Assembly (NCBI GenBank): GCA_050485785.1
Contig: JBJHCA010000054.1
Coordinates: 1-22,335 of the forward strand
From: JBJHCA01 sp050485785
GTDB taxonomy: Bacteria; Bacteroidota; Bacteroidia; Chitinophagales; Saprospiraceae
DNA: 22,335 bases
Reading direction: 5' to 3'
The translations under genes and the position numbers were made by a program. Positions 7,064 through 15,079 of this stretch are shown in pieces. Each line of letters begins with the position of its first letter. Within the stretch, counting starts at the first letter, position 1. The notes below the pieces were generated by a model. The model did no database searches. It was given only the letters and a program-made list of their open reading frames with translations, and was not told the origin of the DNA.

Positions 7064-9100
7064 ATGCCGGCAGTCAGAATTCTGGTGCCGATGGTGGCCG
7101 GCATGTTTGCCGGATGGTATTGGGAAGTCTGTCCATTTACACTTATTGTTTTTGGCGGATCGATGGTAGTATTCTCGCTCCCGTTGGTCAGCCTGACACG
7201 CGGAAAGCTCAATGCAGCCTGGGTGCAGGGCTTGACCTTGCTGGTTTGTATAGCATTGGCCGGCATGCTTATGATGCGCCTGGCTGTTGAACAGATCGGC
7301 ACCCCGCCTTTGGAAAAATTTGATTCCTGCGAGCTGACTGGCGTGGTTATTCGCGAACCCATAATGTCAACGCAGGGCTACAGGCTTAAGATCAGGGTTT
7401 TGGATGTGCGCAATGAAGAAGGAGAGCCACTCAATGCCGGATTTATGGCATGGTGGTATGCTCCGGCCTTGCCTGAAGTTAGCCGATTGCTTCACGGGGA
7501 TACGCTGATCACCCAATCTGTTTTTTTTCCGCTTGAGCAACCTTCCAATCCATCAACATTTGATTTTCAGGCATGGTCAAAGCTGCAGGGCGTTTCCGGT
7601 GTTTTCAGATACAGTGAGCAGTTCAGTTTGAATATTGCGCCTTCATCCCGGTCATTCTCGCCAATCCGAAAAGCGCTGGCATTGCGACAGAAACAAATTG
7701 AAGTGCTGGGACAGTACATGGCAGAGGGAAGGGAGCTGGCTGTAGGTATGGCTATTTTGCTCGGCAAACGCGACGATATCGAAAGTGATCTTCGGCAGGC
7801 CTATGCCGATACCGGTGCGGTTCATGTATTGGCAGTTTCGGGTTTGCATGTGGGCATTGTAGCTTTTGTATTAAAGTGGTTACTGGGTATTATTATCCCT
7901 TCCTTTCGTGGTGAGCAATGGGTCAGGCTGGCTTTTAATTTAGCCGGGATATGGGCCTTTGCACTCATAACCGGGCTGCCACCTTCCGTGCAGCGGGCTT
8001 CCATCATGTTTTCCTTGTTTATTATCGGCATTACCCTGAGCAAACGCCGAAACGGGTATAACACCCTGGCTGTAGCTGCTACAATCATGCTGATTATCGA
8101 CCCACTCCTGCTGTTTGACGTGGGTTTCAGGCTCTCTTTTGCCGCAGTGTGGGGGATATTGTTTTTTCACCCACGCATTTATCCGCTAATACCTATGCCT
8201 GTGGCATGGATGGATGCTGCCTGGTCGCTGTTGGCTGTTTCATTGGCAGCAACGCTGGGAACGCTGCCCTTTACCCTGTATTACTTTAATCAGTTCCCAG
8301 TGTTTTTCTGGCTGTCGGGCTGGGTAGTTATTCCTGCGGCAACACTTATCGTATGGCTGGGGCTGTCTACACTGCTGGCCGGTAACCTTGCCGCATTCGG
8401 CGGTATTTTGGACCAGCTCGCTTGGCTGCTGGCTCAGCTGCTTTATGGGGTAATATGGATTATGAATGCTGTGGTTTTTATGATTCAGTCTATGCCCATG
8501 GCAGTGATCAGAAATATCATTCCGGGCACGGAGGGCTTTTTTCTGTTGATTGCATTACTCACATTGGTGGCAGCCTGGGTCAAATTCCGCAATTCATTAA
8601 CCCGGGGTTTTACCTGTATATGTGTGGCAGCACTGGGACTTTTGTATTGTCATCACACCTGGCATGCTACACGTACGGTGGTTAAAGTGACTTATGCATT
8701 GCGGCAAGGGAACATGACCAGCTTTTACATGCAGGGAAAAATGCTTAGCTTCTATGACCAGGAAGGTGCTGATCAGCAAAACCGGATAGATCCGCCAACC
8801 CGTTCAGGAAGTATAAAGGAGCAGAAGTCAGTCCGGCTTGATGAAGGTGAACAGGCAACAGTAATAGTTGGCAATACCTGTTTTATTTTGGGGGATAACA
8901 TTTTGTTGGACAATATACCCTGCTCATACCTAATCCCTTTCGATAACCGTCTCGGTCTGCCAGACCCGCCAATCAATGCTCAGTCAATACGGGTAATCAG
9001 TGGTGGCACATTGCCGGATATCGCTGGCGGGCAAAACGATATTGACCATCACAATTTATCTCAGCAGGGAGCACACATACTCAGTATTAAGCACTACTGA
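7064..9100 (+). CDS. comEC: ComEC/Rec2-type DNA-uptake channel protein
   Basis: Polytopic inner-membrane protein thought to carry single-stranded DNA into the cytoplasm during natural transformation. From the ATG at 7064 it is 678 residues. After N-terminal membrane helices comes a soluble OB-like (DUF4131-type) region with GVVIREPI, then the competence domain with both hallmarks: HVLAVSGLHVG at 254-264 and LPPSVQRAS near 306-313, followed by many hydrophobic helices. The last ~120 residues are soluble but show no HxHxDH motif, so the metallo-beta-lactamase-like domain of longer ComEC proteins is absent or unrecognisable. The start is uncertain: the frame is open upstream to 6983, but the ATG gives a conventional N-terminus. 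It is divergent from tRNA-Ser; an alpha/beta hydrolase gene follows after 28 bases, suggesting co-transcription. Whether the cell is naturally competent is not shown. Confidence 0.9.
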   Translation: MPAVRILVPMVAGMFAGWYWEVCPFTLIVFGGSMVVFSLPLVSLTRGKLNAAWVQGLTLLVCIALAGMLMMRLAVEQIGTPPLEKFDSCELTGVVIREPIMSTQGYRLKIRVLDVRNEEGEPLNAGFMAWWYAPALPEVSRLLHGDTLITQSVFFPLEQPSNPSTFDFQAWSKLQGVSGVFRYSEQFSLNIAPSSRSFSPIRKALALRQKQIEVLGQYMAEGRELAVGMAILLGKRDDIESDLRQAYADTGAVHVLAVSGLHVGIVAFVLKWLLGIIIPSFRGEQWVRLAFNLAGIWAFALITGLPPSVQRASIMFSLFIIGITLSKRRNGYNTLAVAATIMLIIDPLLLFDVGFRLSFAAVWGILFFHPRIYPLIPMPVAWMDAAWSLLAVSLAATLGTLPFTLYYFNQFPVFFWLSGWVVIPAATLIVWLGLSTLLAGNLAAFGGILDQLAWLLAQLLYGVIWIMNAVVFMIQSMPMAVIRNIIPGTEGFFLLIALLTLVAAWVKFRNSLTRGFTCICVAALGLLYCHHTWHATRTVVKVTYALRQGNMTSFYMQGKMLSFYDQEGADQQNRIDPPTRSGSIKEQKSVRLDEGEQATVIVGNTCFILGDNILLDNIPCSYLIPFDNRLGLPDPPINAQSIRVISGGTLPDIAGGQNDIDHHNLSQQGAHILSIKHY

Positions 9101-9128
9101 CAGACACTTCAGATTTTTCATTACTTTT

Positions 9129-10013
9129 ATGGGTATGCTTATCAACATTCAGGAGTGGCTGTTCCACAACTGGTACTGGATCGTTATTATTCTGGCCGTT
9201 GCCTATACGTGCATCAGTATCATCGTATATTTTGTGGAAGATTACGTTTTTTTCAGACCCGAAAAACTGAGTGAAGATTTTGAGTTTAACTATCGCGATC
9301 TCGATTTTGAAGAATACATTATTCATATTAAACCGGGAGTAAAGCTTTCCGGTATCCGGTTTATGGCTCCCAAGCCGGTGGGTGTGGTGTTTTATCTGAA
9401 AGGCAACAGCCGGAGTATTAAAGGATGGGGCAAATTTGCCATCGATTTTATCAGAAACGGCTATGATGTGGTGATGGTTGATTACCGGGGTTTTGGAAAA
9501 AGTACCGGCCGCAGAACGCAGGCAGGAATCAAAAACGATCTGCAGATTATTTACAACAAGATCAAGGAATATGTCGACGAAAAGCATATTGTGCTTTACG
9601 GTCGTTCAATGGGGTCAGGATTTGCTGCAAAGCTGGCATCCACTAACAGGCCTAAGCTGCTGATCCTTGATGCCCCTTATTACAGTTTATCCCGCGTGGC
9701 CAATCGCTTTATTCCTTTTTTGCCCATGGCCATTTTTTTAAAATTTCCCATTCCAACCTACAAGTGGATTAAATATGTACAATGCCCTATCCATATAATC
9801 CACGGAACGCATGATAGGCTGATACCGCTGCGCTCAAGTGTGAAGCTTGCAGCCATTAATCCTTCACTGACAAGATTGCATCCCGTGGTAGGAGGCGGGC
9901 ACAATAATCTCCATCAGTTTGAGTCGTACCACGAAGTGCTCGACAAAATACTGGGGGGCAGTTCTGCTGCTTTTGACCGGGAAAAAAGCAGTTTGAACTT
10001 TAAGAGAAAGTAA
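9129..10013 (+). CDS. membrane-anchored alpha/beta hydrolase (BEM46/ABHD13-like), copy 1
   Basis: Serine hydrolase of 294 residues with one N-terminal transmembrane helix (~16-37), so the catalytic domain is tethered to the inner membrane. The triad can be read as S160 in GRSMGSG, D229 in HGTHDR and H258 in GGGHNNLH. The conserved His-Gly that normally helps form the oxyanion hole is replaced by Lys91-Gly (YLKGN), while the neighbouring paralogue keeps HG at that position. Other family blocks (VDYRGFGKS, the ILDAPYYS segment) are intact. The ATG at 9129 is chosen, 28 bases after comEC; an ATG two codons later and a longer form overlapping comEC are possible but the latter would add residues unlike the family. 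Substrate is unknown; lipid, ester or peptide acyl groups are all possible. Confidence 0.88.
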   Translation: MGMLINIQEWLFHNWYWIVIILAVAYTCISIIVYFVEDYVFFRPEKLSEDFEFNYRDLDFEEYIIHIKPGVKLSGIRFMAPKPVGVVFYLKGNSRSIKGWGKFAIDFIRNGYDVVMVDYRGFGKSTGRRTQAGIKNDLQIIYNKIKEYVDEKHIVLYGRSMGSGFAAKLASTNRPKLLILDAPYYSLSRVANRFIPFLPMAIFLKFPIPTYKWIKYVQCPIHIIHGTHDRLIPLRSSVKLAAINPSLTRLHPVVGGGHNNLHQFESYHEVLDKILGGSSAAFDREKSSLNFKRK

Positions 10014-10028
10014 GGCTTTATATTGTAT

Positions 10029-10051
10029 GGCAGCGGCTGCTAAATTTTTTT
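10029..10051 (+). terminator. weak terminator-like hairpin between the hydrolase genes
   Basis: GCAG (10030-10033) and CTGC (10037-10040) with a CGG loop are followed by TAAA and seven Ts (10045-10051). The stem is only 4-5 bp, so it may attenuate rather than stop transcription into the second hydrolase gene. Confidence 0.3.
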
Positions 10052-10063
10052 CAACAAAGAGAT

Positions 10064-10900
10064 ATGAAATCTACATATATAAAAAACATACTGCTGGCAC
10101 TGATAACCGGAGGCTCTGTGGCTATTGCCGGCTATCTCTACCTGGGCACTGCCATAGAGAAAGTGATTTTCAGACCTGAACCGCTTGACCCGGATCATGA
10201 GTACAGCTTCAGAACACCATTCAGAGAGCTCATGCTGTTTCCGGAAGAAGGAGCCGCCATCAATGCACTTTACTTTTATGCCGATCAGCCCAAAGGGGTG
10301 ATCCTGTATTTCCACGGAAATGTAGGCAATATTGACCGTTGGGGTGAAGTAGCGGAACCCTTGTCACGCTTAGGCTATGACGTAATGATTCCCGATTACC
10401 GGGGCTACGGAAAAAGCGTGGGTTTGCGCACCGAACAAACACTGTTTCACGATGCCTTGTATTGCTACAATTACCTTAAACAGGAAATGGGAGCGGAGAA
10501 AGTGGTGATTTACGGTCGTTCACTGGGTACCGGGATAGCCTCGTGGCTGGCTGCCCAAACAGATTATGACGGCCTTATTCTTGAAACACCCTATTTCAGC
10601 ATGACTGAACTGGCCAGGCGGTATTTACCATCAGCACTGGTGAAAAGACATCTTGAGTTTCACTTTGATTCTGCCCAATATCTGCAACATGCCTGCGGAG
10701 ATATTCTCATCCTCCACGGTACAGATGATGAAGTGGTGCCTTATGACAGCGGAAAAAAACTCTTCCAAAGTATTCCCGAAGGTGAAGCTACATTCGTAAG
10801 TTTCAACGGCGCAGGCCATAACGACCTGGCAGCCTATGAGAAATACTGGTCAACCCTTACCGGATACCTGAACAGTATTCACCACCGGGCTCACCGGTAA
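10064..10900 (+). CDS. membrane-anchored alpha/beta hydrolase (BEM46/ABHD13-like), copy 2
   Basis: Second serine hydrolase, 278 residues, clearly paralogous to its upstream neighbour: both share the IFRPE/FFRPE start of the domain, the DYRGxGKS loop and the same motif order. A hydrophobic helix at ~8-28 anchors it in the membrane. The oxyanion motif is canonical (FHGN, H84), and the triad is S153 in GRSLGTG, D221 in HGTDDE and H252 in GAGHND. The ATG at 10064 follows an AAAGAG stretch that may serve for ribosome binding. It starts 50 bases after copy 1, separated by a weak hairpin, and is probably a tandem duplication that has diverged considerably. Substrate unknown. The family assignment is strong; the relation to comEC function is unsupported beyond position. 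Confidence 0.9.
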   Translation: MKSTYIKNILLALITGGSVAIAGYLYLGTAIEKVIFRPEPLDPDHEYSFRTPFRELMLFPEEGAAINALYFYADQPKGVILYFHGNVGNIDRWGEVAEPLSRLGYDVMIPDYRGYGKSVGLRTEQTLFHDALYCYNYLKQEMGAEKVVIYGRSLGTGIASWLAAQTDYDGLILETPYFSMTELARRYLPSALVKRHLEFHFDSAQYLQHACGDILILHGTDDEVVPYDSGKKLFQSIPEGEATFVSFNGAGHNDLAAYEKYWSTLTGYLNSIHHRAHR

Positions 10901-11007
10901 GCGAATGGTTACACAACACAACTTTGGAATCTGGTAATACAGGTGCAGTTTATTGTTAAATACATCTTAATGTCAGCCGCTCAATGAACCATTCAACAGC
11001 GGGCTTG

Positions 11008-11015
11008 TACCTTTG
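11008..11015 (+). promoter_or_regulatory. -7 promoter element of the outer-membrane receptor gene
   Basis: TACCTTTG lies 26 bases before the ATG at 11041. No TTG is seen at the expected -33 distance. If real, transcription begins after the upstream in-frame ATG at 10984, which favours the start at 11041. Confidence 0.5.
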
Positions 11016-11040
11016 CTGTATCTTTATTCAACTATTCTTT

Positions 11041-13518
11041 ATGTACTACGGTTTACGCCTCGATTTTTCCCGTTTCTTACTGCTTTTTGCATTTTTTTTT
11101 ATTGGCGTTTCTGCAGTTTTAGCCGAATCCTCGCTGAAAGGTAAAGTGGTGGATGCCGAAACCTCTGAACCACTTGAGTTTGCGGCTATTTCATTGTTTG
11201 ACGCATCCGGTGAACGGCTGATAACCGGAGTACTGGCTGACATTGAAGGCAATTTTGAAATTACCGGTGTTGAGCAGGGCACCGAGTATCTGCTGGTGGT
11301 TAACTTTTTGGGTTATGCAGTATTCGACAAACTGGTGCATGTACCCCATGACCGCGAATCGGTTGATCTCGGTCTGATCACCATGCAATCGGATGCCGCA
11401 GTGATTGAGCAGGTTGAAGTAACTGGAGTCAGGTCGGCAGTTCAGATGAATATTGATCGCCGGGTTTTTAATGTAGAACAGGATATATCCGCCCGCGGAG
11501 GAAGCGGACTGGATGTGATGAGAAATGTACCCGGGATCATGGTGGATGCAGACGGTGAGGTAACTCTTCGCAATGCCTCAGTACAGATTTTGGTCAATGG
11601 CCGGCCTACTCCTCTGGAGCTTGAGCAGATACCGGCAGATCAGATTCAGTCGGTGGAAGTGATTACCAATCCGTCAGCCAGATTTGATGCCAGTGCCACG
11701 GGCGGGATTGTTAACATAATCCTCAAAGAAAACCGTCGCGATAATATTAACGGCACTATCAATGCCGGCGTGGGATTACCTGAGCGTTATAGCGCTGGAA
11801 TTAATGTGGGTTCCCGCTTTGGCCGGTTCAACACCATGCTGAATTACAACTTTGGCTATACCACCTCTGTCCCTGACGGCAAAACCCTGAGAAATGTACT
11901 TAACGAGGAGCGTGAAGTAGTCAATTACTACAATCAATATCAGGATCGCTTCAGGGCGAATGAAAACCATTCGATCCGGCTGGCTACTGAATGGCAGGCA
12001 ACACCTCGCGATTTGTTATCCGTTTCCGGCATGTACAGTACCAATAATCGCCGCGAGGATGAAACCATAGATTATGAATCAGGTACCCCCGGAAGTCCAT
12101 TGTTTGCCGGTACAAGGCAACTTGATGAGCAACGTACCCGATCCGGTTTTGCACTTCAGAGCATGTACTACCGCACTTTTGCCGGAGAAGGACGAAATCT
12201 CACGGCGGATTTAAGTTATCAGCAGTTCACCACAGAAGGGACTGACAAGTATGTTTATCATCAGTTTGATATGGAGGGAAATCCCTGGCCTGATTTTCCA
12301 TACTGGCAAATGGTGAACACGGGCATCAGCAATTCAAGAATTGATTTTCAACTGGATTATGTGCATCCGGTCAATGAGCGAATGCAGGTCGAAGCCGGAG
12401 TCCGGAGCTACTACAATTACCAGTTGGTTGAAAATCTGGTGCGCATACAACCTTTTGGTGAAGCGGATTTTGAAGTGGACCCATTTCTCTCAGAAGATTA
12501 CCGGATTGATGAAATGATCCATGCCGCATACGGTATTTTCTCCAATAAGATCGCCCCATGGCAGTATCAGCTTGGTTTGCGGTTTGAATACTCGGATTAC
12601 CGGGGCGATATCCTGGACACGGAAAGCAGTTTTTCCTATCGCTATCCTTCCGGCACTTTTGACAGCTTTTTGAAAGCATTTTTCCCATCATTTTATTTAA
12701 CCCGTACTTTGTCACCGGGTCAGACACTTCAGTTTAGCGTGAGTCGCAAAATCAACCGACCGGGTCGCTGGCAGCTCATGCCCAACGTAACATTCAGGGA
12801 TAATCAAAATATCCGCATAGGGAATCCGAGTATCAATCCCGAGTTTATGAATATTGCCGAATTGGGATACCAGAATATATTCGACAAAGGGAATTTTGTA
12901 ACTTCAGTGTATGGTCGTTATATCAGTGACCCGTTTACCTGGATCAATGTGCCCTATGAGCAGGACTCATCCATTCTGGTATTTACTCCGATCAACGGAG
13001 TTCGGCGGATCAATTACGGTTGGGAAAATATTTTCAGGTACGATATTATCAAAAACCTGGAATTTACGCTGAGTACTCATTTTTATTATGCCATACTGGA
13101 TGCCGAGATCGATGGTAGTGTAGTACGGACTGCCGGATGGGCGGCTGTGGTTAATCCGATGATCAGGTATCAGCTTCCATGGAATTTAGCCCTGCAGGTC
13201 AGTGGTTCGTATCGCTCACCCAGAATTTTACCCCAGGGCAGAACCAAGGATTTCTATTTTGCCGATGCTGCACTGAGCAAACAGATCGGCCGGCAGTGGA
13301 ATATCAGCCTCATCTTCTCAGATATGCTGAACAGCCGGTATTGGGGTAGTATCACCGAAACCGGAACGATTTACCAGGAGTCTGAACGCAGGCATGATGG
13401 CCGCAATGTACGGCTCAATGTATCTTACAGATTTGGGGTAGAAGATCAGCGCCAGCGTCAGCGTAGAGGCAGAACGCCGTCCATGGGAGGCAATGGCGAT
13501 GATATGATGGAAATGTAG
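11041..13518 (+). CDS. outer-membrane beta-barrel receptor (TonB-dependent type, PF14905-like)
   Basis: Outer-membrane protein of 825 residues. From the ATG at 11041 it has a textbook signal peptide (MYYGLRLDFSR then a hydrophobic run ending in SAVLA, cleaved before E29). Residues ~30-110 form a carboxypeptidase-regulatory-like beta-sandwich (SLKGKVVDAETSEPLEFA). A plug domain follows, with DVMRNVPGIMVD near 158 and ILVNGRPT near 184 and the typical GGIVNIIL end. The rest is a beta-barrel of alternating aromatic strands, in the style of the outer-membrane beta-barrel family common in Bacteroidota. The last strand (LNVSYRFG) is followed by ~25 polar residues rich in Arg and Gln, then Met and Asp. 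No SusD-like partner gene is adjacent, so a polysaccharide locus is not indicated; ligand unknown. An ATG at 10984 would add 19 residues and bury the signal peptide. Confidence 0.9.
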   Translation: MYYGLRLDFSRFLLLFAFFFIGVSAVLAESSLKGKVVDAETSEPLEFAAISLFDASGERLITGVLADIEGNFEITGVEQGTEYLLVVNFLGYAVFDKLVHVPHDRESVDLGLITMQSDAAVIEQVEVTGVRSAVQMNIDRRVFNVEQDISARGGSGLDVMRNVPGIMVDADGEVTLRNASVQILVNGRPTPLELEQIPADQIQSVEVITNPSARFDASATGGIVNIILKENRRDNINGTINAGVGLPERYSAGINVGSRFGRFNTMLNYNFGYTTSVPDGKTLRNVLNEEREVVNYYNQYQDRFRANENHSIRLATEWQATPRDLLSVSGMYSTNNRREDETIDYESGTPGSPLFAGTRQLDEQRTRSGFALQSMYYRTFAGEGRNLTADLSYQQFTTEGTDKYVYHQFDMEGNPWPDFPYWQMVNTGISNSRIDFQLDYVHPVNERMQVEAGVRSYYNYQLVENLVRIQPFGEADFEVDPFLSEDYRIDEMIHAAYGIFSNKIAPWQYQLGLRFEYSDYRGDILDTESSFSYRYPSGTFDSFLKAFFPSFYLTRTLSPGQTLQFSVSRKINRPGRWQLMPNVTFRDNQNIRIGNPSINPEFMNIAELGYQNIFDKGNFVTSVYGRYISDPFTWINVPYEQDSSILVFTPINGVRRINYGWENIFRYDIIKNLEFTLSTHFYYAILDAEIDGSVVRTAGWAAVVNPMIRYQLPWNLALQVSGSYRSPRILPQGRTKDFYFADAALSKQIGRQWNISLIFSDMLNSRYWGSITETGTIYQESERRHDGRNVRLNVSYRFGVEDQRQRQRRGRTPSMGGNGDDMMEM

Positions 13519-13599
13519 GCTGTTTCGGAAACCTGCGGCAATGTATCCCGTATTTTTTAATGCAGATAATTAAGGACAATCATCCGGCGTTCAAGTCAC

Positions 13600-14859
13600 A
13601 TGAGTATTGAACCCGGAATATACCTCATTGCCATTGGTGCTTTAGTAGTGGCACTGGTGACGGTTGCCATCATTTTATCCCTTCGTGTTGCCCGGTGGCG
13701 ACGTGAGTTCCATCAGGAAAGAGAGAAAAGACTGCGCTCTGAAGCGGCCCATGAAGCCTCCAAAGATGGTCTTGAATGGGCCAGGCAACAACTGAAGGAT
13801 ACTTTTGATGCTGCCGCCAGGGAAGCACTCAACAACAATAATCAAACTTTTATTCAATTGGCTGAAGGTACCCTGGCTCAGGCATTGAAAACCTCACAGC
13901 ACGAACTTGAAAAACGCAGCACGGCCGTGGAGCATATGATCAAACCTCTGTCGGAAGCACTTCAGAAACACGAATCCATAGTGAGCAAACTGGGTGAATC
14001 CTCACAAAAGACATTTGGCACCATTCATGCTTTTTTGCAGGACCTGAAATACACCCATCAGCGTTTGTCCTACGAAACCCAACAACTAACCGGAGCTTTA
14101 AAAAATCCCAAGGTGAGGGGACGCTGGGGTGAGCTCGGATTAAAGCGGGCTGTTGAATTTGCAGGACTTAATCACCATGTTGACTTCCAGGAACAAGCTA
14201 CTTCCGCAGACAGCGAAGGACGGGTTATCAGACCCGATATGCTGGTGAGTTTACCCGGCAACAAGCAAATAGCCATTGATGCCAAAATGCCGCTGGATGC
14301 ATACATCAGGGCTGTGGAGGCTGAAGATAGCACTCAACAGGAGCAGTGGCTTCGCAAGTTCAGCAACGATTTTAAAAGCCATATTCAGACTTTAGGCCGA
14401 AAGGATTACTGGAAAAACCTGGATAACAGCATTGAGTTTGTTGTCCTCTATGTAGAGCTGGAACCTGCCTTCGCATCAGCGGTGGAATACAATAAAGACC
14501 TCATCAATCTGGCCGTCAATCACAACATAATATTGGCTACGCCTTCCACCCTGATTGCGCTGTTAAAATCTATAGCGCAAAACTGGAGAGAACACGAAGC
14601 CGCCGAAAATGCGCGACAGGTGTTTAATACGGCCATGGATTTACATGACCGGCTGAGGGTTTTTGCCAAACACCTTATTCAGGTGGGCGAGTCACTTGAC
14701 CAGGCCGGTAAAAGTTACAATGCAGCCATCAACTCCTGGGATGCCCGCCTGCGTCCGGTCATTACCCGCATGCAGCAACTGGGAATAGACAATCCCCATA
14801 AACCGCTGGTACACCCCCATGGTACAGAATCGGGTATCAGACAATCATGGCCGGAGTAA
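13600..14859 (+). CDS. rmuC: RmuC-family DNA recombination protein
   Basis: Member of the RmuC family, which in E. coli limits inversions at short inverted repeats and resembles PD-(D/E)xK nucleases. The 419-residue protein starts with a transmembrane helix (~6-28), then a long charged coiled-coil region (~32-165). The conserved domain has RGRWGE at 173-178, RPDM with D213, and IDAKMPLDAY with D227 and K229, which together fit a PD-DxK-like metal site; VELEPAF and ATPSTLIALLK follow. The order matches the family completely. It stands 81 bases after the receptor gene on the same strand and 220 bases before carbonic anhydrase, with no functional link evident. The biochemical activity of the family is still poorly defined. 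Confidence 0.95.
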   Translation: MSIEPGIYLIAIGALVVALVTVAIILSLRVARWRREFHQEREKRLRSEAAHEASKDGLEWARQQLKDTFDAAAREALNNNNQTFIQLAEGTLAQALKTSQHELEKRSTAVEHMIKPLSEALQKHESIVSKLGESSQKTFGTIHAFLQDLKYTHQRLSYETQQLTGALKNPKVRGRWGELGLKRAVEFAGLNHHVDFQEQATSADSEGRVIRPDMLVSLPGNKQIAIDAKMPLDAYIRAVEAEDSTQQEQWLRKFSNDFKSHIQTLGRKDYWKNLDNSIEFVVLYVELEPAFASAVEYNKDLINLAVNHNIILATPSTLIALLKSIAQNWREHEAAENARQVFNTAMDLHDRLRVFAKHLIQVGESLDQAGKSYNAAINSWDARLRPVITRMQQLGIDNPHKPLVHPHGTESGIRQSWPE

Positions 14860-15079
14860 GTTATGACAGGCCGGAACCACCCCATGTTACACTCCACAAG
14901 CCGGTGAACTTTCCACGCTAAAATGCAGCTTGCGTTGGCAAAATGTATGTACTATAGTTGCGGTTTTTCGATCGGGTCTTATTGTTGATCAGTCACCCGT
15001 TTTCAGGAATATTCTGAAACGAATAGGGAGAATCAGCAGATTACCTGTTATATTGCGCACTGAAAATAAATCCGTTGCC
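14860..15079. other. leader region with an imperfect palindrome before carbonic anhydrase
   Basis: No gene is evident here; the open frame that continues upstream from the carbonic anhydrase start lacks family residues. CGTTTTCAG (14998-15006) and CTGAAACG (15014-15021) form an inverted repeat with one bulged T, about 60 bases before the ATG. It could be an operator or an mRNA leader hairpin. No good TAnnTTTG element was found. Confidence 0.35.

Noticed and set aside
9000..9128. Extension of hydrolase copy 1 into the comEC 3' end
   Set aside because: The extra residues overlap comEC and lack family features; the ATG at 9129 directly precedes the membrane helix.
10984..11040. 19-codon N-terminal extension of the outer-membrane receptor
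   Set aside because: The extension contains the -7 promoter element and would bury a well-formed signal peptide.
7064..14859. comEC, hydrolases, receptor and rmuC as a dedicated DNA-uptake or defence cluster
   Set aside because: The genes after the hydrolases have their own promoter signals or long gaps, and the families are common housekeeping genes with no known joint role. Proximity alone does not support a system.
14930..15079. 50-codon N-terminal extension of carbonic anhydrase
   Set aside because: It would place the lipoprotein signal peptide internally, and the added residues do not resemble a family N-terminus.
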